Source of the DNA: Actinomycetota bacterium
Lineage (GTDB): Bacteria; Actinomycetota; Thermoleophilia; Miltoncostaeales; Miltoncostaeaceae
Assembly: GCA_016870155.1 (NCBI GenBank)
Contig: VGCE01000005.1
Coordinates: forward strand, 1-64,000
DNA length: 64,000 nt
Direction of reading: 5' to 3'
The notes beneath the pieces are model-generated. The model saw only the letters and a list, made by a program, of their open reading frames with translations. It searched no databases and was not told the origin of the DNA. Shown in pieces: positions 58,169-64,000 of the stretch. How positions within the stretch are numbered: the first letter of the stretch is position 1; the number at the start of each line of letters is the position of its first letter. The translations under genes and the position numbers were made by a program.

Positions 58169-59256
58169 GCACCGTCGCTCCCGCACGGCACCTCGACGTG
58201 ATCGAGCGGCTCGATGCCGGCGAGCGGCTGGACGACGACGGCGCCCGCGCCCTCATGGCGTCCCGCGACGTCGTAGCGGTCGCCGCGGCCGCCCAGCGCG
58301 CGCGTGACCGCGTGACCGACCCCGACGAGGTCACGTTCGTCATCGACCGCAACGTCAACTACACGAACTTCTGCGTCACCGACTGCGACTTCTGCGCCTT
58401 CTACCGCCACCCGCGCGACCCCGGGGGGTACGTGCTGAGCAAGCCGGTGATCTTCCGCAAGATCGAGGAGACCCTCGACCTCGGGGGCACGGCGCTGCTC
58501 ATGCAGGGCGGCCACCACCCCAACCTGCGCATGGAGTGGTACGAGGACCTCTTCAGCGACATCAAGCGGCGGTACCCGATTCACCTGCACGCGCTGTCGC
58601 CCAGCGAGGTGCTGCACATCGCGCTCTACTCGAACCTCGACGTGGGCGAGGTGCTCGACCGGCTCATCGACGCGGGGCTCGACTCCCTCCCGGGCGGCGG
58701 CGCGGAGATCCTCGTGGACAGCGTGCGCGACATCATCGCACCGCGCAAGACCACCACGGCCGAGTGGCTGGGGGTCATGCGCGAGGCGCACCGGCGCGGG
58801 CTCCAAACCAGCGCCACGATGATGTACGGCACGGTCGACACCGTGGACGACCGCATCGAGCACCTGCGCGTGCTCCGCGAGATGCAGGACGAGACCGGCG
58901 GCTTCACCGCCTTCGCCTGCTGGTCGTATCAGCCGGGCGGCTGCTCGGCACGCGGCGACGACCACCAGCACTCAACGGCCGCCGACTACCTCATCATTAA
59001 CGCCGTCGCGCGCCTCTACCTCGACAACATCCCCCACATGCAGTCGTCGTGGGTCACCCAGGGCCTGCGCATCGGCATGCTGGCGCTGGAAGCCGGCTGC
59101 GACGACATGGGCTCGATCATGATCGAGGAGAACGTCGTGCGCGCCGCCGGAACGGCCTTCACGCTCGACACCACGCGCATGGTGGAGGCCATCGAGGCCA
59201 CGGGCCGCCGCGCGGTGCAGCGCGACACCCTGTACCGGGTCGTGCGCCGCTACTGA
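58165..59256 (+). CDS. mqnC: cyclic dehypoxanthinyl futalosine synthase
   Basis: A 363-residue radical SAM enzyme of menaquinone synthesis. The cluster cysteines are Cys70, Cys74 and Cys77 in NYTNFCVTDCDFCAFY, characteristic of MqnC rather than MqnE. The TIM barrel includes MQGGHHPNL and the family end with EENVVRAAG. It closes the dehypoxanthine futalosine to the cyclic form. MqnB/MqnE and MqnD are not in the window. Its stop codon merges with the left end of the REP-like palindrome. Confidence 0.93.
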   Translation: MSTVAPARHLDVIERLDAGERLDDDGARALMASRDVVAVAAAAQRARDRVTDPDEVTFVIDRNVNYTNFCVTDCDFCAFYRHPRDPGGYVLSKPVIFRKIEETLDLGGTALLMQGGHHPNLRMEWYEDLFSDIKRRYPIHLHALSPSEVLHIALYSNLDVGEVLDRLIDAGLDSLPGGGAEILVDSVRDIIAPRKTTTAEWLGVMREAHRRGLQTSATMMYGTVDTVDDRIEHLRVLREMQDETGGFTAFACWSYQPGGCSARGDDHQHSTAADYLIINAVARLYLDNIPHMQSSWVTQGLRIGMLALEAGCDDMGSIMIEENVVRAAGTAFTLDTTRMVEAIEATGRRAVQRDTLYRVVRRY

Positions 59257-59344
59257 CCCCGGTGTCAGGCACTTAACCGAGGCGTGCGTCTTCTGCGCGC
59301 CTCGGACCTTCGGCACGCCTCGGTTAAGTGCCTGACACCGGGGT
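59256..59344. repeat. complete REP-like palindrome, copy C
   Basis: 32-base arms (59256-59287, 59313-59344) are perfect inverted copies built on GTTAAGTGCCTGACACC with an extended GCACGCCTCG, separated by 25 bases. It fills the gap between convergent mqnC and rhodanese and could act as a bidirectional terminator. Its first base is the last base of the mqnC stop codon. Confidence 0.88.
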
Positions 59345-59349
59345 CCGGG

Positions 59350-59661
59350 TCACTGCGCCACGGGCAGGCCCGCCTGGCTCCAGGCGACGATGCCGCCCTC
59401 CAGGTTCACCAGGTCACTGAAGCCCTCGTTCTCCTCGAGGTAGCGGCACACGCTCTCCGACCGGCCGCCGCTGTGGCAGCTGAAGATCACCGTCGCGTCG
59501 CGCGGCACCTCGGGCAGGCGGTCGAGCAGGTCGCCCATCGGGATGTGCCGCGCGCCCGGGATGGCGGCCTCGGCCACCTCGTCGCCCTCGCGCACGTCGA
59601 TGATCACGGCGGTGCCGGCATCCATGGCGGCCTTGGCCTGTTGGGGGGTCATCAGTTCCAT
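59350..59661 (-). CDS. single-domain rhodanese
   Basis: A 103-residue sulfurtransferase domain. The active-site loop SCHSGGRS supplies the catalytic Cys, and INVREGDE-like IIDVREGDE and the WSQAGLP end are typical. It probably acts as a persulfide carrier; the partner is not known. A leaderless -10 lies 6 bases before the ATG. It faces the REP-like palindrome at its 3' end. Confidence 0.88.
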   Translation of the reverse strand: MELMTPQQAKAAMDAGTAVIIDVREGDEVAEAAIPGARHIPMGDLLDRLPEVPRDATVIFSCHSGGRSESVCRYLEENEGFSDLVNLEGGIVAWSQAGLPVAQ

Positions 59662-59667
59662 GCCGCA

Positions 59668-59673
59668 AACCTA
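59668..59673 (-). promoter_or_regulatory. -10 hexamer of leaderless rhodanese transcript
   Basis: TAGGTT on the minus strand, then 6 bases, then ATG at 59661. Confidence 0.45.
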
Positions 59674-59700
59674 CGGGATCCGGCGACGCGGGTCATGGCG

Positions 59701-60777
59701 TCACACGACCCCGGCGCCGACCTCGTCGGCCACGCGGTCGGCCTCGTACGACGACCTCACCAGCGGGCCGGCCTCCACGTGCGCGAGCCCGGCCGCCCGC
59801 CCCAGCTCGGCCAGCGCCGGGTACTCGGCCGGAGCATAGAAGCGCTCCACGGGAAGGTGGCTGGCCGACGGGCTGAGGTACTGCCCCACGGTGACCACCT
59901 CGCAGCCCGACATCGCCAGGTCGGTGAACACCGCGGCGATCTCCGGGAGCTCCTCGCCCAGCCCCACCATGATGCCGCTCTTGGTGGGCAGGCCCGCCGC
60001 GCACGACCTCTCGAGCAGCTCGAGGGTGCGCTCGTACCGCGCGCCCGGGCGCACCCGGCGGTAGAGCCGCGGCACGGTCTCGGTGTTGTGGTTGAGCACG
60101 TCGGGCCGGGCCTCGATGACCATGTCGAGGGCGTCCCAGTTGCCGCGGAAGTCGGGGATGAGCACCTCCACCCGCACGTCCGGCAGGCGGTCGCGCAGCG
60201 CGCGGATGACCGCCGCGAAATGCGCCGCCCCGCCATCGGGCTGGTCGTCGCGCGCCACGGCGGTGACCACCACGTAGCGCAGGCCCATGGCCGCGGCCGC
60301 GTCGGCCAGCCGCGCCGGCTCACCGGGATCGGGTGGCAGCATGGGCTTGCCGGATGTCACGTCGCAGAAGCGGCACCCGCGCGTGCACGTCTCGCCGGCG
60401 ATCATGAAGGTGGCGGTGCCGCGCGTCCAGCAGCGCTGGATGTTGGGGCATGAGGCCTCCTCGCACACCGTCACCAGGCTCTCCTGTCGCATGAGCGACT
60501 TCAGCTGCACGTAGCCCGGGCCGAACGAGCCCTTCTCCACCACCCAGCGCGGCAGGCGACCGCCGTCCACCAGCTGGCGCAGCTCGTCAGGGGTGACGTC
60601 CACGGGGTCGAGCGCGTCTACGGGGCCGTCCCCCACGAGCACTCCGCCCACGATGACGTCGGGCACCGCGCCGCGCGATCGCGCCGCGCCCACGCGGGCC
60701 AGCAGGCCCTCGTCCGCCGCCGCATCCACGCGGAAGGCCCGCTGCCGACCCGGCTCCCCATGCGAGTGACCCGTCAC
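59701..60777 (-). CDS. lipA: lipoyl synthase
   Basis: A 358-residue radical SAM enzyme inserting sulfur into octanoyl-protein. The auxiliary cluster ligands are Cys105, Cys110 and Cys116 (CEEASCPNIQRC); the SAM cluster ligands are Cys131, Cys135 and Cys138 (CTRGCRFC). The C-terminal RSSY supplies the final Ser ligand. An extra N-terminal stretch of about 60 residues precedes the usual start and has no known role. GTG at 60777 is set by a leaderless -10 at 60790-60785. LipB is not in the window. Confidence 0.92.
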   Translation of the reverse strand: MTGHSHGEPGRQRAFRVDAAADEGLLARVGAARSRGAVPDVIVGGVLVGDGPVDALDPVDVTPDELRQLVDGGRLPRWVVEKGSFGPGYVQLKSLMRQESLVTVCEEASCPNIQRCWTRGTATFMIAGETCTRGCRFCDVTSGKPMLPPDPGEPARLADAAAAMGLRYVVVTAVARDDQPDGGAAHFAAVIRALRDRLPDVRVEVLIPDFRGNWDALDMVIEARPDVLNHNTETVPRLYRRVRPGARYERTLELLERSCAAGLPTKSGIMVGLGEELPEIAAVFTDLAMSGCEVVTVGQYLSPSASHLPVERFYAPAEYPALAELGRAAGLAHVEAGPLVRSSYEADRVADEVGAGVV

Positions 60778-60784
60778 CCCTCGC

Positions 60785-60790
60785 AGGCTA
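60785..60790 (-). promoter_or_regulatory. -10 hexamer of leaderless lipA transcript
   Basis: TAGCCT on the minus strand, 7 bases, then GTG at 60777. Confidence 0.45.
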
Positions 60791-60822
60791 GCCCAGCGGG
60801 GGAGGTCGGGAGGACCATCGGG

Positions 60823-60828
60823 TAGCGT
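60823..60828 (+). promoter_or_regulatory. -10 hexamer of leaderless dcd transcript
   Basis: TAGCGT, then 8 bases, then ATG at 60837. Confidence 0.45.
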
Positions 60829-60836
60829 CCCCGCCG

Positions 60837-61394
60837 ATGGTCTTGTCCGATCGCACCCTCCGCGAGCAGATCGCCGCCGGTCGCCTGGTGATCGACCCCT
60901 TCGACGACACCCTCGTGCAGCCGTCATCCATCGACCTGCGCGTGTCGCACGAGTTCCGGGTGTTCCACAACAACCGCCAGCCGTACATCGACCCGCGCGA
61001 GCCCGAGGCCGACCTCACCGAGCTCGTGCGCATGAACGACGGCGAGCCGTTCATCCTGCACCCGGGCGAGTTCGTGCTGGGATCCACGCTCGAGCGCGTG
61101 GGAATCCCCGACGACCTCGTGGCGCGCCTCGAGGGCAAGTCGAGCCTCGGCCGCCTGGGCCTGCTCATCCACTCCACGGCGGGCTACATCGACCCGGGCT
61201 TCGACGGCCAGATCACGCTCGAGTTCTCGAACGTGGCGAGCCTGCCCATCGCCATCCACGCCGGAATGCGCATCGGGCAGATCTCGTTCCTGCAGATGAC
61301 CACTCCTGTGGACACGCCCTACAGCGGCAAGTACCAAGGCCAGTCGGGCCCGACGTCCAGCCGCTCGCACCGGGACTTCGTGGTCGACAACTAG
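60837..61394 (+). CDS. dcd: dCTP deaminase (possibly bifunctional)
   Basis: A 185-residue trimeric nucleotide enzyme that deaminates dCTP to dUTP; in actinobacteria many members also release pyrophosphate to yield dUMP. Motifs: IDPFDDTLVQPSSIDLRVS, EGKSSLGRLGLLIHSTAGYIDPGFDGQITLE (in parts; the Glu is catalytic) and the C-terminal SGKYQGQSGPTSSR loop. Whether it is mono- or bifunctional cannot be read reliably here. No thymidylate genes adjoin. Confidence 0.92.
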   Translation: MVLSDRTLREQIAAGRLVIDPFDDTLVQPSSIDLRVSHEFRVFHNNRQPYIDPREPEADLTELVRMNDGEPFILHPGEFVLGSTLERVGIPDDLVARLEGKSSLGRLGLLIHSTAGYIDPGFDGQITLEFSNVASLPIAIHAGMRIGQISFLQMTTPVDTPYSGKYQGQSGPTSSRSHRDFVVDN

Positions 61395-61448
61395 CGCGGT
61401 GGCGGACTGGCCTGCCTCGTCCACGCGCAGCAGGTCGGCGTGCCCCGC

Positions 61449-61823
61449 CTAGTAGCGCCGACGCACGCTGCGCGTGCTGTAGCGGCGATCGGCCGCCAGG
61501 CCGCCCACCACGGCGGCCAAGAGCGATCCCGCGGCGATGAGCAGCGACGCGCCGTCCGATCCCGGCGCGTATTCGGGATCGGTCGGGCCCCCGAAGGCGG
61601 CGATGATCGCGAGCACGATCCAGATGACCGCCCACAGCAGCCACCCGAACACCCACGCGCCGAGGGCGTTCATCAGGCGATGGTCGAGCGTGCGCACGCC
61701 CGCGAGGAATCCCCCCACGAGGAACGCGGCGATGATCGCCAGCGCGCGCGCCCACACCGGGGCTCCGGCCGTCGCGGCGAGGCCGATCGTCCCGACCAGC
61801 CCACCCCAACCGACCGCCATGGG
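61449..61823 (-). CDS. small integral membrane protein (four helices)
   Basis: A 124-residue membrane protein with four hydrophobic segments and a basic tail (RRYSTRSVRRRY). No family is recognised. An ATG at 61874 is also in frame, but it overlaps the predicted minus-strand -10 TAGCAT (61878-61873), so the downstream ATG at 61823 is preferred; the extra 17 residues (Gly-rich) look like leader sequence. It diverges from tatA. Topology suggests a channel-like or scaffold protein, but there is no evidence for either. Confidence 0.6.
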   Translation of the reverse strand, partial: PMAVGWGGLVGTIGLAATAGAPVWARALAIIAAFLVGGFLAGVRTLDHRLMNALGAWVFGWLLWAVIWIVLAIIAAFGGPTDPEYAPGSDGASLLIAAGSLLAAVVGGLAADRRYSTRSVRRRY

Positions 61824-61872
61824 CTCGAGCCGTATCCCCCCACCCCCTACCAGATCGCCGAATTGCTCCCCC

Positions 61873-61882
61873 ATGCTAACGT
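61873..61882. promoter_or_regulatory. overlapping divergent -10 boxes (small membrane protein / tatA)
   Basis: ATGCTAACGT reads TAACGT on + and TAGCAT on -, sharing the TA. Both genes then have leaders of about 40-50 bases (tatA has GAGGT before its ATG). Confidence 0.4.
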
Positions 61883-61931
61883 CGGATCAATCGGCCCCCC
61901 GCCCGGGGACCGCAGACCATGAGGTAATCGC

Positions 61932-62162
61932 ATGCCGTTCGGCATCGGCCCGCTTGAGCTCATCATCATCCTGGCCATCATCCTGCTGGCCTTCGGCGCC
62001 AAGCGCCTGCCGGAGATCGGCAAGAGCCTGGGCAGCGGGATGCGCGAGTTCAAGAAGGGCGTCACGGGCGAGAAGCCGGCCGAGGAGCAGGTGACGGCCG
62101 CGCAGGCGTCCGACCCCGCGCTTCCCCAGAAGACCGACGAGACCACTCCCGCCGGCTCCTAA
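61932..62162 (+). CDS. tatA: Sec-independent translocase subunit TatA
   Basis: A 76-residue protein: one N-terminal membrane helix (about 6-22, [17 protein letters not shown]), the conserved Phe-Gly at the end of the helix, then an amphipathic helix ([20 protein letters not shown]). A hydrophilic tail rich in Glu/Ala follows. It forms the pore for folded twin-arginine proteins. The ATG has GAGGT with an 8-base gap. tatB and tatC are not adjacent; many actinobacteria keep a lone tatA. Confidence 0.92.
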   Translation: MPFGIGPLELIIILAIILLAFGAKRLPEIGKSLGSGMREFKKGVTGEKPAEEQVTAAQASDPALPQKTDETTPAGS

Positions 62163-62178
62163 CCGGCGGCCCACCGCC

Positions 62179-63495
62179 CTGATACGGGCGGAATGGATCG
62201 TCCCCGTCGAGGGTCCCGTCGTACGGGACGGCGGCGTGTTGATCCGCGGGGGCGTCATCGAGGCGGTGGGGCGTGAGCGTGACCTGCCCCCGTGCGACGA
62301 CGTGCCCGTCACCGACATGGGCGACGCCATCCTCATCCCGGGGCTCGTGGATTCCCACTGCCACCTCGAGTGGGCGCTCATGGGCGGACTCGTTCCCGAT
62401 GCCCGCTTCGGCGACTGGCTCGGGGCGTTCGTAAAACGCACCGCCGACGTCACCCCGGGCGACCGCCAAGCCGCCGCGCACTACGCCGCCCTCATCGCGC
62501 TGCGCAACGGCACCACCACGATCGCCGATTCGGGGCCCAGCGGGTTCGCCGTGGGCGCGGCGAGCGATGCCGGCCTGCGAGCCATCGTGCACATGGAGGT
62601 CTTCGGCCGCGATTCAGGTGCCGGCGCGCGCGAGAAGGTGATCCGCCATGGCGAGGCGCTGCTTGCCGCGCGTGACGCCGCCGGGCCGCGCGTGCAGGTG
62701 GGGGTGTCGCCGCACTCGCCCTACGCCGTGGGCCCGGATCTCTGGGCCGAGGTGCTGGCCGACCCGATCCTCGGTGACGGTGCGATCGCCGCGCACGTGG
62801 CTGAGTCGCCCGACGAGGTGATGCTGCTCGACGAGGAGGCGGGGCCGCTGGCGGAGGCCATACGGTCGGTGGGCCGTGACCCGGCCCGCTGGCCGGGAGG
62901 GGGACCGGGGGTGGTGTCGCGCCTCGAGGCGGCGGGCGCGCTGCGGCCCGGGTTGGTGGCTGCCCACTGCGTGCAGGTGCACGAGGGCGATGCGGCGATC
63001 CTCGCCGACCACGACGTGCGCGTGGCCCACTGCCCGCACTCCAACGTGCGCCTCGAGTGCGGCGATGCGCCCATCGAGATGCTGCATGCCCTTGGCGTGA
63101 CCGTGGGGCTCGGCACCGACAGCCCGGCGAGCGCCGGCGCGTACGACCTGCGCGACGAGGCCCGCTGGGCCGCCGAGGCAGCGGCGCGCCGCGGGGCGCG
63201 CCCCGTGGCATCGGAGATGCTGGCCCTGGCCACCATGGGGTCGGCACGCGTCCTCGGCGTGCATTCGCAGGTGGGGTCGCTGGCGCCGGGCAAGCGCGCC
63301 GACATCGTGGCCATCCGCCCCTTCGAGGGCGCGCCGACCGAGGCCGACCCCTCGCTCGTCGCGCTCGACCCGCGCTCGCAGGTGATCGCCGCCTGGGTGG
63401 ACGAGGAGCAGGTGCTCGGGCCCGACGGCGCCACCCGGCTCGATGCCCCCGCCATCACGGCCGCGGCCACCGAGGCCCGGCACAGGATCATGTAG
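62179..63495 (+). CDS. amidohydrolase (SAH/MTA deaminase-like)
   Basis: A 438-residue metal-dependent hydrolase of the COG0402 type. Metal ligands are HCH in GLVDSHCHLEW, VSPHSPYAVG, HVAESPDE (region of the bound His), AAHCVQ and GTDSPASAG. Members deaminate S-adenosylhomocysteine, methylthioadenosine, guanine or similar bases; substrate unknown. The first canonical start is GTG at 62236, but 19 upstream codons read as family N terminus (LIRAEWIVPVEGPVV), so the start is set at CTG 62179. No Shine-Dalgarno is evident. The stop TAG begins the -10 box of the next gene. Confidence 0.82.
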   Translation: MIRAEWIVPVEGPVVRDGGVLIRGGVIEAVGRERDLPPCDDVPVTDMGDAILIPGLVDSHCHLEWALMGGLVPDARFGDWLGAFVKRTADVTPGDRQAAAHYAALIALRNGTTTIADSGPSGFAVGAASDAGLRAIVHMEVFGRDSGAGAREKVIRHGEALLAARDAAGPRVQVGVSPHSPYAVGPDLWAEVLADPILGDGAIAAHVAESPDEVMLLDEEAGPLAEAIRSVGRDPARWPGGGPGVVSRLEAAGALRPGLVAAHCVQVHEGDAAILADHDVRVAHCPHSNVRLECGDAPIEMLHALGVTVGLGTDSPASAGAYDLRDEARWAAEAAARRGARPVASEMLALATMGSARVLGVHSQVGSLAPGKRADIVAIRPFEGAPTEADPSLVALDPRSQVIAAWVDEEQVLGPDGATRLDAPAITAAATEARHRIM

Positions 63496-63498
63496 CGT
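63493..63498 (+). promoter_or_regulatory. -10 hexamer of leaderless TPR-like transcript, inside a stop codon
   Basis: TAGCGT is followed by 6 bases and GTG at 63505. The TAG is also the stop codon of the amidohydrolase. Confidence 0.5.
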
Positions 63499-63504
63499 CG
63501 CGCC

Positions 63505-64000
63505 GTGCTGTTCGACGGGAAGCACCAGAAGAACCTCACCAAGGTCATCGCCATCGTGGCCATCATCGCCTTCCTCGGCTTCGGCCTGGTCGCGGGGTTC
63601 CTCGCGGTGGGCGGCGGCTGCGGCGCGGTCGACCCCCTGACCCAGGCCGTCAATGACGCCCAGACCAGCGTGCAGCAGGGCAAGTCGGCAGTGGCGCAGG
63701 CGCGAAAGGCCGTGCAGCAGTCCCCGAAGAGCGCCCGGGCCAAGCAGGACCTCGCGCAGGCGCGCAGCGACCTGGGCAAGGCGCAGATCACCCTCGCCCA
63801 GGCACGCCTCGGCGTGAACCAGCAGGACCCGGAGGCCCTCACCACCGCGCTCGCGGCCGCGCAGAGCGCGCCCGGCGACCTCGACGTGGTGCTCGGGCTC
63901 GTGACGGTGGCCACTGCGCAGAACAACCCGGCCGCGGCATTGCAGGCGCTGCAGCGCTACACCGCGATCAACCCCGGGGATGCGCAGGCCTTCGCATACT
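63505..64000 (+). CDS. membrane-anchored TPR-like protein, cut by the window edge
   Basis: At least 165 residues, running off the 3' end. A short basic start (MLFDGKHQKNLTKV) is followed by one membrane helix (about 15-36) and then helical, Gln/Ala-rich repeats. The segments VNDAQTSVQQGKSAV, ARSDLGKAQITLAQ and PAAALQALQRYTAINPGDAQAFAY look like tetratricopeptide repeats, so an outside or inside scaffold is likely. It starts at a leaderless GTG. The remaining sequence is outside the window. Confidence 0.65.
   Translation, partial: MLFDGKHQKNLTKVIAIVAIIAFLGFGLVAGFLAVGGGCGAVDPLTQAVNDAQTSVQQGKSAVAQARKAVQQSPKSARAKQDLAQARSDLGKAQITLAQARLGVNQQDPEALTTALAAAQSAPGDLDVVLGLVTVATAQNNPAAALQALQRYTAINPGDAQAFAY

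Overview
The window is a gene-dense, very GC-rich bacterial chromosome segment of housekeeping type. It most likely comes from a deep-branching actinobacterium of the Thermoleophilia/Rubrobacteria kind; this is inferred, because no 16S rRNA is present. The signals are an FhaA-FhaB-PP2C-FtsW-PbpA-PknB(PASTA) locus, a Bacillus-like menaquinol-cytochrome c reductase with subunit IV fused to cytochrome c, futalosine-route menaquinone genes and siroheme-decarboxylase-like heme genes. No phage, integron, CRISPR array or transposase was seen. Every gap between genes is shorter than about 300 bases. Genes in operons usually overlap by 1-8 bases.

Layout. 1-10 kb: mercaptopyruvate sulfurtransferase and DinB (divergent), small stress or membrane proteins, a P1B metal ATPase, two large secreted proteins, an HNH endonuclease. 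10-12.3 kb: pheA, a membrane CARDB-like protein and tRNA-Leu(CAG). 12.4-23.4 kb: the phospho-signalling, cell-elongation and cell-wall operon (polytopic kinase, fhaA, fhaB, two PP2C phosphatases, ftsW/rodA, pbpA, pknB, ddl). 23.4-32.4 kb: phosphoesterase, two overlapping tyrosine recombinases, another membrane kinase, an orphan OmpR-type regulator, aquaporin, tRNA-Tyr(GTA), secreted intradiol dioxygenase-like protein, aldehyde dehydrogenase and pdxH. 32.4-34.7 kb: a cobalamin riboswitch driving a double-ATPase ECF cassette plus an S component. 34.7-47.2 kb: a divergent lyase, copper export (copZ-copA), STAS protein, CtpE-like P-type ATPase, YmdB, an AI-2E family permease, an ABC exporter and aat.

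47.3-59.3 kb is a respiratory-cofactor supercluster: hemB, a fused AhbA-AhbB-like protein, hemL, an isoprenoid-synthase-like protein without DDxxD, ubiD, qcrA, qcrB, qcrC, ubiX, a polyprenyl diphosphate synthase, a cysteine-less MqnC/MqnE-like fragment, mqnA and mqnC. Heme, the quinone and the complex that uses both are therefore made from one block. 59.3-64 kb: rhodanese, lipA, dcd, a membrane protein, tatA, an amidohydrolase and a truncated TPR-like protein.

Two window-wide patterns stand out. First, at least sixteen genes have a TANNNT hexamer 6-8 bases before the start codon, which predicts leaderless transcripts; in four intergenic regions two opposing hexamers share the same TA step. 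Second, a long inverted repeat built on GTTAAGTGCCTGACACC occurs twice as a complete palindrome and once as a half-site. These readings are by eye; homology calls rest on recognised motifs and were not checked by database search.
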